DNA of 64,000 bases from Bacteroidota bacterium. GTDB lineage: Bacteria > Bacteroidota > Bacteroidia > Cytophagales > Spirosomataceae. This document shows, piece by piece, positions 53,078-62,060 of the stretch; the first letter of the stretch is position 1; each line of letters begins with the position of its first letter. The notes under the pieces are model-generated. The model made no database searches. It was not told the DNA's origin and was given only the letters and a program-made list of their open reading frames with translations. The stretch lies in NCBI GenBank assembly GCA_020161355.1, contig JAIUOF010000005.1, positions 1 to 64,000 of the forward strand, written 5' to 3'. The position numbers were made by a program, and so were the translations under genes.

Positions 53078-55225
53078 ATGAATAAAAATTCCATACTAAA
53101 AAAATACTTTGGCTACAATGAGTTCAGGCCACTGCAATCAGAAATCATCGAATATGCCCTGAATAAAACGGATGCATTGGTAATAATGCCTACCGGTGGC
53201 GGAAAATCAATCTGTTATCAGATTCCGGCCATAATGCTCCCCGGGCTCACGGTGGTTATTAGTCCGCTCATAGCCTTGATGAAAGATCAGGTGGAAGGCC
53301 TGAAAGCCAATGGCGTGCAGGCAGCATTTTTAAACAGCAGCCTTACTCCTGAAGAACAGGATAAAGTGCTTTGGGCAGTCAAACTGGGTGAATTGAAATT
53401 GCTTTATATAGCTCCTGAACGTCTGTTTTCAGGCAGTACTTTAAATTTTTTGCAGGAGCTGGGACTGAGCCTGATAGCAGTTGACGAAGCACATTGTATT
53501 TCGAGCTGGGGACATGATTTCAGGCCTGAATACCGGCAGTTAGCCCAATTGAGGGAGCATTTTCCAGATGTACCCATCCTGGCCTTGACCGCCACTGCTG
53601 ACAAAGTTACCCGGAGAGATATTTGTAAACAGCTGGCCATAGACGAAGAGAATGTATTCATTAGTTCCTTTGACCGCCCCAATCTAAGTCTGGAAGTGCT
53701 GCCAGGTCGCCAGCGGATAGGACAGATTCAGCAGATTATCAGTAAAATGCCCAATACTTCGGGTATTGTATATTGTTTGAGCCGAAAATCAACTGAAAAT
53801 GTGGCCGAAGACCTAAATGCTTTGGGTTTTAAAGCCAAAGCCTACCATGCCGGAATGGATGCCGCCACACGCTCCAAAGTACAGGAGATGTTTATTACTG
53901 AAGAGATTCCGATTATTGTAGCCACTATTGCTTTTGGAATGGGAATTGACAAATCAAATGTCAGGTGGATCATACATTACAATATGCCCGGCAATGTGGA
54001 AAGTTTTTATCAAGAAATTGGCCGTGCCGGCAGAGACGGGCTGCCTGCCAAAACTGTCTTGTTCTACAGTTTTGCCGATGTTATCCAACGAAACCGAATG
54101 ATAAGGGACTCGGAAATGCCCGAGGAACAAAAAGAACTGATGGATGCCAAGCTGGAAAGAATGCGGCAATATGCCGAAGCCAATATTTGCCGGAGAAGGA
54201 TTTTAATCAGTTATTTCAATGAAGATATTGGTAAAAACTGTTGCAATTGTGATGTCTGTAAAAATCCCAGAAGGCAGTTTGATGCTACAATTTTGGCCCA
54301 AAAAGCACTCTCAGCTATTGTTAGAACCAACGAGAAAGTTGCCCTGACCAATCTGGCGGATATATTGCGAGGCAGTAGAAACCAGACCATCATGAAAGCG
54401 GGCTATGACCAGATTCCGACTTTTGGAGTAGGTAAGGACTTGCGTGCAGAGGTGTGGTATGATTATATTTTGCAGTTGCTTAACTATGGTGCCTTTGATA
54501 TTGCTTATGATGAAGGGCATGTTTTTAAACTCAACGAGGTTAGCTGGCAAATTTTGAAGGGACAAAGAAAAGTGGAGATTTCGGAATATATTTCCACTGC
54601 GGAGCGTCTGGCAGAGCAGGAAGAAGAAAAACGAAAAACCAGCCCAAGGAAATCGGATGTTATCAGAAATGAACTATTTGAAAACCTGCGTATTTTGAGA
54701 AAACAAATTGCCGATGCCATGGGCGTACCTCCTTATGTGGTATTCAACGATGTGTCACTTTCAGAAATGGCTCAGAAAAAACCCATCAGTGAGGCACAGT
54801 TTAAAGCAATTTCAGGAGTAGGGCAGGAGAAATTCAGAAGATACGGAGAGGTGTTTATCAAGGAGATCCTGAAATTTATCAAATCAAAATCAGTTGAAAA
54901 AATAAATTTACCCAAGGGTATAACCTATGAGGTCACTTATGAGCTTTTCAAAGACGGCATGAGTATCGAAGAAATTGCCCAACAACGTGGTTTTACCGCC
55001 GGAACCATAGCTTCACATCTGATTAAAATGAAAGAAAATGGAGCAGACATTGATCTTTCAAAATTGATAGATGCCTGGGACCTGAATGCCATTGTTGATG
55101 TAGCAAAAGAGTTAAAATATCTATTTGGAGAACCTTTGAAGCCCATATTTGAGCATTTTGAAGGCAATATGGACTATGGAAAAATCAGATTGGCACTCGC
55201 GATTTGGCAATCAGAGGAAGATTAA
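53078..55225 (+). CDS. recQ: ATP-dependent DNA helicase RecQ
   Basis: 715 residues. Walker A MPTGGGKSICYQ, DEAH in VDEAHCISSWGHDFRPEYRQ, helicase C motifs (GRAGRDGLPA), the zinc-binding cysteines (ANICRRRILISYF, NCCNCDVCKN), a winged-helix domain, HRDC near 560-640 and a C-terminal helix-turn-helix tail (SIEEIAQQRGFTAGTIASHL). It unwinds 3'-5' in recombinational repair. Length and domains are typical for Bacteroidota RecQ. Confidence 0.97.
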   Translation: MNKNSILKKYFGYNEFRPLQSEIIEYALNKTDALVIMPTGGGKSICYQIPAIMLPGLTVVISPLIALMKDQVEGLKANGVQAAFLNSSLTPEEQDKVLWAVKLGELKLLYIAPERLFSGSTLNFLQELGLSLIAVDEAHCISSWGHDFRPEYRQLAQLREHFPDVPILALTATADKVTRRDICKQLAIDEENVFISSFDRPNLSLEVLPGRQRIGQIQQIISKMPNTSGIVYCLSRKSTENVAEDLNALGFKAKAYHAGMDAATRSKVQEMFITEEIPIIVATIAFGMGIDKSNVRWIIHYNMPGNVESFYQEIGRAGRDGLPAKTVLFYSFADVIQRNRMIRDSEMPEEQKELMDAKLERMRQYAEANICRRRILISYFNEDIGKNCCNCDVCKNPRRQFDATILAQKALSAIVRTNEKVALTNLADILRGSRNQTIMKAGYDQIPTFGVGKDLRAEVWYDYILQLLNYGAFDIAYDEGHVFKLNEVSWQILKGQRKVEISEYISTAERLAEQEEEKRKTSPRKSDVIRNELFENLRILRKQIADAMGVPPYVVFNDVSLSEMAQKKPISEAQFKAISGVGQEKFRRYGEVFIKEILKFIKSKSVEKINLPKGITYEVTYELFKDGMSIEEIAQQRGFTAGTIASHLIKMKENGADIDLSKLIDAWDLNAIVDVAKELKYLFGEPLKPIFEHFEGNMDYGKIRLALAIWQSEED

Positions 55226-55242
55226 CCTTAATTTTAGCAATC

Positions 55243-55557
55243 CTACCCAAAGTTTTCTTTAAAAACCTTGCGGTCCTGGCGTCTTGAAAGTTGAAATATC
55301 ATCCCGTTTTCTAGTTCCAGAAAGTGCGTTTTGTTCTTCTCTGAAATCTGTACTACAAAATCAGAATTTAAAATTATATGCCGGTTTACTCTTACCAAAT
55401 TCCTGAATCCCTCAAGATGCTCAAAGTGCTTTAAGGTGTATCCTGAGATCAATTTTTTGCCATTTTTTAAATATATAACAGTGTAGTTGATATCAGATTG
55501 CATATACACCAAAGGGTTTTCAGCTTTTACCTGTCGCAATATTTTCGGCGTTTTCAT
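55243..55557 (-). CDS. Stand-alone LytTR DNA-binding protein
   Basis: 104 residues made of a LytTR domain: MQSDINYTVIYLKNGKKLIS, EGFRNLVRVNRHIILNSDFV and MIFQLSRRQDRKVF. No receiver domain is attached, and no histidine kinase lies nearby. Such single-domain regulators respond to unknown inputs. Its stop is near the end of recQ, with convergent orientation. Confidence 0.85.
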   Translation of the reverse strand: MKTPKILRQVKAENPLVYMQSDINYTVIYLKNGKKLISGYTLKHFEHLEGFRNLVRVNRHIILNSDFVVQISEKNKTHFLELENGMIFQLSRRQDRKVFKENFG

Positions 55558-55687
55558 TTGATATTCTTTTTAAGGTGGAAAGAAATAGTTTATCTCTTGA
55601 TGTACTTTTTTGGGTTAAAAAATCAGATTTCCATGATTTCTTGATTTTATCCCAAAATGTAGGTAAAAGCATTCAGATTTAAAATGA

Positions 55688-55758
55688 CAAAAAGCATATT
55701 CCAGATCCGTTAACACTGTTTTTAACAGTAATTTGCAGACTTAGAAATATGCTTTTTG
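55688..55758. repeat. Long inverted repeat with inner hairpin
   Basis: CAAAAAGCATATT (55688-55700) and AATATGCTTTTTG (55746-55758) are perfect inverted repeats enclosing an inner ACTGTT / AACAGT hairpin. It lies immediately after the DUF2490 gene on the minus strand and upstream of nothing on the plus strand; a compound terminator is likely. It fills the 216-base gap with the LytTR gene. Confidence 0.6.
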
Positions 55759-55773
55759 CAAAAGCTTATTCTT

Positions 55774-56415
55774 TTAAAACTTAAACTTATAATTGACTAC
55801 TAAAACCGGACTGTACTTTTCGGTTCCAACCATATCAAAGTCTTTGAAAGCACCCAAATCAATAGCGTGCTTTTTGTTAAATTTATATCCCACACCCACT
55901 TTGGGTCTGATCTGATCAAAACCGGAGCTGGTATTTATGAAAAAATCATTGGAAACATAAGGCGTGAATTTAGTTTTATTGGGAAACGACATCTCAATTT
56001 TGTCTCTGAAATAGCTGGCATCAAACTCGGTCACGCCGTCGTTGTCTTTGTATTGATGCTGGTAACGAAGCCGGTTTTCAAGTTTTACAAACCCAAATTT
56101 TTTGCCATAACCCAAATCCACATAAAACCGATGCCGCATCTTGTATTCCTTGGTTTCATCTTTACGGCGGTTGGCGTTGCGATAATAAGCCGAAATATCA
56201 AAGCCTAGTGGTAATTTATAACCCGCACCGGCTTCAAACAGATAAGTTTGCAAATAGCTGATATCACCATTGAACCTTGTCTGAGCCGAAACGTCAACGC
56301 TAAATTTCTTAGTTATTTTCTTTTCTACCGTTATTCCAGACCTCAAACCTACACCGTCCTGTGCCCACGCCTGCAAAGCAGAGAAGATAAAAAATGCAAT
56401 CAGTATTTTTCTCAT
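55774..56415 (-). CDS. DUF2490 outer-membrane beta-barrel protein
   Basis: 213 residues with a signal peptide (MRKILIAFFIFSALQAWAQD). Alternating beta-strands and an aromatic C-terminus (YSPVLVVNYKFKF) indicate a small outer-membrane barrel; the FVKLENRLRYQHQYKD pattern fits DUF2490. It is the last gene of the VTC-DUF4956-DUF2490 group. Transport role unknown. Confidence 0.8.
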   Translation of the reverse strand: MRKILIAFFIFSALQAWAQDGVGLRSGITVEKKITKKFSVDVSAQTRFNGDISYLQTYLFEAGAGYKLPLGFDISAYYRNANRRKDETKEYKMRHRFYVDLGYGKKFGFVKLENRLRYQHQYKDNDGVTEFDASYFRDKIEMSFPNKTKFTPYVSNDFFINTSSGFDQIRPKVGVGYKFNKKHAIDLGAFKDFDMVGTEKYSPVLVVNYKFKF

Positions 56416-56433
56416 TAAATTTAAATGTTTGTT

Positions 56434-57048
56434 TTAATCATTATAAAAAACCATCATCTCAACGGCATCTTTCAAGAAATCATATTCCTGGATATCAACC
56501 CTATGGATATTAAGCCCCGTGCGTGCCCGAAGGTCAGCTAAAAGCTCCTCTCTTTTGTCGGGAGTAATGAGGGCAATATTATCATAAGTAACCAACTTGG
56601 CATGTTGTTTTTTAATCAAAACATTACTTTCTAAAAGGGCTGTCAGAGCCAATAGGATGGCACTCATAATGCTGAGGTCATCCCAGCTGCCTTTGCTAAT
56701 GGCCGTGATCAAACCCAATGCTATCACAAGAAAAAGATAAGTCATGTCTTTGGCAGAGATATTTTCGGTACGATACCTGAGCATAGAGAACACCGCAAAA
56801 AGCCCGAATGCCGCCCCCATGCTCATCTCCACTTTGTTGAGCAGATAGGTAATCAGGAAAATGATGATGTTAAAACCGAAATAAGTCAAAAACAGGTCGG
56901 TACGGCGATAGTTTTTGAAATAAATAAATCTGATCAGAATAAATACTGCTACAATATCGACCAGGAAACGGGATAAAAATTTAATGGAAACCTTGTCAAA
57001 CCATTGAAATGTGGCTGTTTCAGAGGCCAGCTGCTGCAAAAGAGTCAT
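56434..57048 (-). CDS. DUF4956 membrane protein
   Basis: 204 residues. Four membrane helices near the N-terminus and a conserved middle FGLFAVFSMLRYRTENISAK, typical of DUF4956; the C-terminal 70 residues are soluble (LLADLRARTGLNIHRVDIQE). DUF4956 genes are repeatedly linked to VTC polyphosphate-polymerase-like genes. It overlaps the upstream VTC gene by 29 bases. Confidence 0.9.
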   Translation of the reverse strand: MTLLQQLASETATFQWFDKVSIKFLSRFLVDIVAVFILIRFIYFKNYRRTDLFLTYFGFNIIIFLITYLLNKVEMSMGAAFGLFAVFSMLRYRTENISAKDMTYLFLVIALGLITAISKGSWDDLSIMSAILLALTALLESNVLIKKQHAKLVTYDNIALITPDKREELLADLRARTGLNIHRVDIQEYDFLKDAVEMMVFYND

Positions 57049-57817
57049 ATTGAGATATTATTTTTTTTAGATGTAAAAACTTTCTTTTAAATCGGTTATA
57101 GCGAACCTCAGGGTGGGTGGTCATTACGCCCAGGCAATATTTGCTCAATGCACCGGGTCTGAGATTATGTTTTTTTAAAATTTCTTTTATGGGTGAACCA
57201 CCTGCTTTGGGCTGTTTTACCTCTACCACCACCAGCTTCTCGAATTGGCTTTCATGTTCATTGTTTCTAAAGTTAAGTTCTATGTCAATGGTGATTCGTT
57301 CAGGGGTATTTTTGTTAACGAGTGTCATTCTTTTATAATGAACCCAAAGGTTGCCTTTTAATTCCCCCGCTGAAAGTGGTGTGGTATTTTCCAGAAAATT
57401 GGCTTTGTCGCCTGCTATCGTTTCTTCAAAAGCATTGGGCTGCTTGATTCTGGTTTTAAAAGTACGGCCTTTATTGGTTTTATGTTTAATTTCAAAAAAA
57501 GACACCCCTGAGCTTACATAATTCCGAAAACGAACTTTATAGCGGTTTCGGTGACCGGAATGATGGTTATAATACAAGTTTAGGTTGTCGGTATCATAAT
57601 ACAGCGTGTCGTAGGTATTGATTCGTTCACCGTTAACTTCCAATATTTTATAAAATTCTTTTGTTTCAGAAAGTATTTCTGGTAAAAGATGAAAAGGTGC
57701 CAAATATTTGGTATCCATGCGGTCCATGAGCTTTACGCTGTCCATTTCGGGAAGCGTGATGCGTTCAAACCTGCTCACACTTAGTTTTATTTCAGACAGT
57801 ATTTCTTCAAAATTCAT
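57020..57817 (-). CDS. VTC-domain protein (polyphosphate polymerase-like)
   Basis: 265 residues from ATG 57817 (a start at 57844 is also possible). The CYTH-like VTC tunnel is shown by MDRMDTKYLAPFHLLPEI, YNTLYYDTD-type segment, KVRFRNYVSSG, FFEIKHKTNKGRTFKTRI and VVVEVKQPKAGGSPIKEI with basic and acidic tunnel residues. Eukaryotic VTC4 makes polyphosphate; bacterial members may do so or modify an anionic polymer. It overlaps the DUF4956 gene, and the set VTC / DUF4956 / DUF2490 looks like one functional module. Confidence 0.88.
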   Translation of the reverse strand: MNFEEILSEIKLSVSRFERITLPEMDSVKLMDRMDTKYLAPFHLLPEILSETKEFYKILEVNGERINTYDTLYYDTDNLNLYYNHHSGHRNRYKVRFRNYVSSGVSFFEIKHKTNKGRTFKTRIKQPNAFEETIAGDKANFLENTTPLSAGELKGNLWVHYKRMTLVNKNTPERITIDIELNFRNNEHESQFEKLVVVEVKQPKAGGSPIKEILKKHNLRPGALSKYCLGVMTTHPEVRYNRFKRKFLHLKKIISQYDSFAAAGL

Positions 57818-57857
57818 ATTGGTACACTTTGTGTTGGAGCACATTGCCTGCAGGTTC

Positions 57858-58103
57858 CTACACTTTCTTTTCTTTTTTCAGACACCCGGAAGCATATTTA
57901 AAGGCTGATTTGGTTTTTATTAAATTGTCATTTCTATATAACCAGCCTTCTATTTTTTCTTCCAAATTATCGTATTTTATTATTTCTGTAATCAAAACTT
58001 TCGGGTTTTGGTCGAATATCCCTTCTTTGCTTTTTGTTTGCAGGCATAGTATTTTATCAATTTCAATTCTTTTGCCTTTTCCTCCCGATCGTATGCCGTC
58101 ATT
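57858..58103 (-). other. Open frame without a start, possible gene remnant
   Basis: An 82-codon minus-strand frame (TGA at 58106-58104 upstream, TAG at 57860-57858) encodes a protein-like sequence (KGKRIEIDKILCLQTK, VLITEIIKYDNLEEKIEGWL, RNDNLIKTKSAFKYASG) but has no ATG, GTG or TTG at its beginning. I do not recognise a family. It may be a decayed gene end. The remaining gap up to 58371 is AT-rich with no gene seen. Confidence 0.35.
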
Positions 58104-58371
58104 TCAAGCAAGTTACCATTTTTGTGACGGCGTTCAAAGCTATCTTTGATGAATCAATAGACTTCTTTCCAAATCAATAATAGATTTTGCTTTATTCTCA
58201 ATCACTTAAGGAATTTTGAAACATTCATTTTTTTTAAAATATCGCGGACTCTAAAATCATTCATTTCCCTGGAAATTTTCGCTTATGATTAAGATAAATT
58301 TAATCATCAGAGCAAGACTTTTTGAGAACTGTTTGAGAAAGTCCAGATAGTTTTAACACTTATAAATGTGT

Positions 58372-59031
58372 TTACGAAACTGCCATTTCAATCGTTGCCT
58401 CCCGAGTATTTTGGTTTTCATGGTTAGAAAAAATTTCGATTACTTCAAAATCAGGATGATTTAACAAAGATTCAGGATGAATGCTATATTGACGAAAAAA
58501 AGAAAAGATTTCTTTCTTTTGATTGATTTTTAAGGGGAAAGCCTTAGCCTTAACATCAAAAATATAGAAAATCAACTCCGCACATGTGATTGAATGAGGA
58601 TTGGGTATAAATGTAAAATTGTATTTTTTCCCAATTTCAGGAAGCAACCTATTTATTATGATGCCCGGATCCGAGATTTTGGTATTTCGCAATATTAAAA
58701 AATCATCCGTTTTTTTTAGAAAATCATCTATATTCGAAACATGTACGCCTTTGCTGGTGGCTTCTACCACCAAATGCCCTTCAATTACTACTCCGGCATG
58801 AGTATAATATCCTCCCAGAAAAATATTGGTAAATTCAAAATCCCGGTGTGTAAGAATTACGTCTGCATTTTGTAGCAAAGATCTAACAGATTCAATGTTA
58901 ATACTTTCACAACAAAATTTTCTTCCAAATCTCCAATTGATTTTGTTGGCTATTCTTGAAAAAGGCGAAATCAGATGGAGTAATAATCTTAAATAGAAGA
59001 TTTTATGGAATATGCCGGCCTTTTTTTCCAT
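58372..59031 (-). CDS. YiiX/YebB-type permuted papain-like hydrolase
   Basis: 219 residues. HRDFEFTNIFLGGYYTHAGV (catalytic His) and NPHSITCAELIFYIFDVKAK (catalytic Cys) with VEATSKGVHVSNID are the family's circularly permuted NlpC/P60 arrangement. It is probably an amidase acting on lipids or peptidoglycan; substrate unknown. It overlaps the upstream membrane-protein gene by 43 bases. Confidence 0.85.
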   Translation of the reverse strand: MEKKAGIFHKIFYLRLLLHLISPFSRIANKINWRFGRKFCCESINIESVRSLLQNADVILTHRDFEFTNIFLGGYYTHAGVVIEGHLVVEATSKGVHVSNIDDFLKKTDDFLILRNTKISDPGIIINRLLPEIGKKYNFTFIPNPHSITCAELIFYIFDVKAKAFPLKINQKKEIFSFFRQYSIHPESLLNHPDFEVIEIFSNHENQNTREATIEMAVS

Positions 59032-59717
59032 TTATTTACCAAATATAAAATAATATAATCAGCACTGATGATAATGGTTGCATACAAAAACAAGGGTAAA
59101 ATCTGAAATTCTGATAAGTTTATCCATGCTGCAAAACCAACAGAGAAAATCAATACTATTATCAGGGTAACCCAAAATCTTCCAGCCAAAATATTATTTT
59201 CAGAATCATATATTTCCATAATTAACAAAGTTAAGTAACTGAATAAGAATATTTTAAAAATAATTGTAATGTCCAGGTTCAGGTTTTTGAGTTCTGGTAA
59301 TCCGGGTAAGAAATAAAAAAAGCCAACATACAAATACCCAAAAACTCCGCTTATAAAAAACAATCTTACAAAGGGCTTAATAGCCTGTGCCAGATTAAGA
59401 TATTGGTTTCCAAAAAAACCTCCTGCGAGACCCACAAGCACATCGGTAAGTTGATCTTTGAAAGTTTCCGGAAGAATAACCCTGACCATGAAGTACAGCA
59501 GGAAAATCTCAAAAAGCTCATAGACCAACAAAACTCCCACAAACACCTGGAAGACATTTTTTCGAAAAAACTGATGAATGAGCAGATAAAAAACAACACC
59601 ACTACCAAAATGGACTACCGACCACAGGTCAAAAAAGAACCAGTCATTCTGGAAAATTTTCACATACAACCAGGAGGTGTTGGATAAAAATAAATTATAC
59701 AACTCCAGTTTTGACAT
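58989..59717 (-). CDS. Multi-pass membrane protein (DUF2238-like pattern)
   Basis: 242 residues with about six membrane helices. FFFDLWSVVHFGSGVVFYLL, a YELFEIF segment and FKDQLTDVLVGLAGGFFGNQ resemble the acidic/His pattern of DUF2238-type membrane proteins; the match is partial, so identity is uncertain. It overlaps the following YiiX-like hydrolase gene by 43 bases, pointing to a joint function. Confidence 0.6.
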   Translation of the reverse strand: MSKLELYNLFLSNTSWLYVKIFQNDWFFFDLWSVVHFGSGVVFYLLIHQFFRKNVFQVFVGVLLVYELFEIFLLYFMVRVILPETFKDQLTDVLVGLAGGFFGNQYLNLAQAIKPFVRLFFISGVFGYLYVGFFYFLPGLPELKNLNLDITIIFKIFLFSYLTLLIMEIYDSENNILAGRFWVTLIIVLIFSVGFAAWINLSEFQILPLFLYATIIISADYIILYLVNKWKKRPAYSIKSSI

Positions 59718-59728
59718 CTTTCCAACCC

Positions 59729-60394
59729 TTAATTAGTAATTTTTGAAAAAATGTAAGAATTGTTGGTAGAGCCATCTTCCATTTTAAACTCCACGTTGAC
59801 TATTCCAAATTTGTGATTAACCCGATATAAAATTTTAGAAACACCGGGAATTCTTGAGTCTTGCTCTACAGTGATTACTTTGATATCATAAAAACCATAA
59901 GGATAGTCGTCTTTTTCGGATCTCTGAATCACCTCCCTGGTTATAAAAGTTCCGTCAGACTTCTTGATGATGTATTTATCACCTACTTTGGCATCAAATT
60001 TTACTAACGTAAAGGCTTTTTCGTCCTTATTGAAAAAGTCTTGAATTCCTTCTGAGGTGCTTTTGATTTTGAAGGTACCTGATAATCCGGTAGCAGTTTT
60101 ATATTTATCCGGGATAAGTCTGTATAAAGGGTGATTTACCGGTGCATTGGTTTTTGCGGTAATCGAAAGTACACCATCGTCGTTTGATGCAATTTTTATG
60201 CTTTCATTAGTCGTAAAATAGGTGTCTCCCATTTTAAGCGAACCATAAAACTGGTTTCCTACAGTATTAATGCCAAGATTTGTGGTGCCTCCAATATCTG
60301 GGTTAGATTCTTTGATTTCTTCTTTGGTACAGCTTCCTAAAATGGTTAAAAATAATAAGCCAATAACTGATTTATAAAAACCGGAATTTTTCAT
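59729..60394 (-). CDS. Unrecognised lipoprotein
   Basis: 221 residues. A lipobox (TILGSCTKEE, Cys near residue 22) predicts a lipid-anchored protein. The rest has beta-strand pattern (GSLKMGDTYFTTNESIKIAS, KVGDKYIIKKSDGTFITREV, GFYDIKVITVEQDSRIPGVS). I cannot assign a family. It is 11 bases downstream of nothing on its strand except the membrane protein; probably its own unit, ending near 59729. Confidence 0.7.
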   Translation of the reverse strand: MKNSGFYKSVIGLLFLTILGSCTKEEIKESNPDIGGTTNLGINTVGNQFYGSLKMGDTYFTTNESIKIASNDDGVLSITAKTNAPVNHPLYRLIPDKYKTATGLSGTFKIKSTSEGIQDFFNKDEKAFTLVKFDAKVGDKYIIKKSDGTFITREVIQRSEKDDYPYGFYDIKVITVEQDSRIPGVSKILYRVNHKFGIVNVEFKMEDGSTNNSYIFSKITN

Positions 60395-60519
60395 TGTAGT
60401 AATTTTTCAAGGTAAAATGCAAACTTCTTTTACTTCGAAAAAATGGCAATAATTTATTTAATTTTGAATGTCAGAAGTCATAAAATCAGATGATTAATGC
60501 CCAAAAAATTGTTGAATTG

Positions 60520-61785
60520 TTAGGGTTTTGCCAGCTTCTTTATGGCATTTACAAAAATATCCAGTTCAGCAGTCGAAGTATAGATATTGGGTGTAATCCG
60601 GCAGCCATGTACCCCCTGACCATCAATTCCCACGGTCCAGATTTTATGCTCTTTCAAAAGTCGCTCGGCCAATACGCCGGGCTTTATGTTTTTCAGGCCG
60701 ATATTTCCGATACCACAGGCAGTTTTACCGGAATACGGCGTGTTTATCACCACATTGGGCACATCTTTGAGTCGGTCGCTCCAGTATTCTCTCAGATATC
60801 TCAGGCGGGTTTCTTTTCGTTGAATGCCAATCTTATTGAGATAGTCAATGGCGTTGAGTAAACTGATATCGGTATGTACAGCCGGAGTGCCGGTATGGTT
60901 GAGCTTTCTGATGTCGGTATCAGCGAAGCCCGTATCACCATAGATGGGCCAAAGGTCTTTTATTTTGTCTTTTCTTACATATAGAAGCCCTACACCCAAA
61001 GGAGCACTCAGCCACTTATGCAGGCTGGAGCCATAGTAATCGCAACCCAACTCATTGATCTTGTATTCAAAATGCCCCACTGCATGAGCTCCATCCACCA
61101 TCACATCTACCCCATGGCGGTGAGCCATTTCAGAGATTTTTTTGATGGGCAAAATCTGCCCTGTGATATTGATGATATGGCAAACCATCAAAAGGCGGGT
61201 TTTGGGCGTGATGGCAGCCTCATACATTTTCACGATTTCCTCGTCGTTTTCGGGATGATTGGGTACCGAAAGCACCACGTTTTTCATACCATACCGGCGG
61301 GCCATCAACTCAAAGTGCTGCAACATAGAAGGGTAGTCCTGCTCAGCCATAATGGCTTCGTCTCCGGGTTTCCAGTCATAGCCTGAGATAACGGTATCCA
61401 GCGACTCGGTGGCGTTGCGGGTGATTACCACCTCTTCAAAATCGCAACCTGCGACTTCGGCCAGGGCCTTTCTTACCCGCTCGTTGTCAGGAAAGCGGCT
61501 GTTTCGCATGTAATACGAACCCAGGAGGTTGCACTCTTCCACATTTTTGAAAAAAGCCTCTTTAATGGGGCCGGGCGTGATACAGTAGTAACCGTTTTCG
61601 AGATTAATAAAATCGGGGTTAAGTTTATAGTCTTTCCTGATTTTTGCCCAGAAATCCTCATTCTTTGCCAATTTTAGTGGCTCAGTTTCTTTATGCTGAG
61701 TGATCGCATTTTCAAATTCCCGGCTAAATACCGGAACTGAAATGGCACTGAGGCCCATGGTTTTCAGGAACTGGCGTTTGTTCAT
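60520..61785 (-). CDS. Class V aminotransferase-like PLP enzyme with Tat signal
   Basis: 421 residues. The N-terminus MNKRQFLKTMGLSAISVPVF has a KRQFLK twin-arginine-like motif with one Arg replaced by Lys. The PLP fold is clear: ITRNATESLDTVISGYDWKP, VDGAHAVGHFEYK (with the Asp/His pair) and the lysine in SSLHKWLSAPLGVGLLYV. Isopenicillin-N-epimerase/cysteine-desulfurase-like members act on amino acids or hydroxy acids. Export via Tat would place the PLP enzyme in the periplasm. Substrate unknown. Confidence 0.85.
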   Translation of the reverse strand: MNKRQFLKTMGLSAISVPVFSREFENAITQHKETEPLKLAKNEDFWAKIRKDYKLNPDFINLENGYYCITPGPIKEAFFKNVEECNLLGSYYMRNSRFPDNERVRKALAEVAGCDFEEVVITRNATESLDTVISGYDWKPGDEAIMAEQDYPSMLQHFELMARRYGMKNVVLSVPNHPENDEEIVKMYEAAITPKTRLLMVCHIINITGQILPIKKISEMAHRHGVDVMVDGAHAVGHFEYKINELGCDYYGSSLHKWLSAPLGVGLLYVRKDKIKDLWPIYGDTGFADTDIRKLNHTGTPAVHTDISLLNAIDYLNKIGIQRKETRLRYLREYWSDRLKDVPNVVINTPYSGKTACGIGNIGLKNIKPGVLAERLLKEHKIWTVGIDGQGVHGCRITPNIYTSTAELDIFVNAIKKLAKP

Positions 61786-62060
61786 ATTATAGGGCAGGTT
61801 TTTAGGGCAATTTAAGAAAAAATCTTACCTTAAAATAACTATTTGGGTTGAAATCAAAAACTTGATTAGGAAATGATATGCGAAATGGTGAAATTTACTT
61901 TGAAATTGATACTGAGCAATAAACATAACGATATCAGTGATTTCACAACGACAATCAGCCGCAACGCCCGGGTAAAGGTTTTTACGATTCGCCGACCCAC
62001 ACCTTGAGCTACACTCCTGAAAACGTGACCATTAGAAATATTTTTGAACTTTTAAAACTA

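Noticed and set aside
61786..62060. Gene remnant before the SGNH-like lipoprotein (frame reading TTISRNARVKVFTIRRPTP, then stop)
   Set aside because: Short, without a start codon or a recognisable family; more GC-rich than its surroundings but not enough to call.
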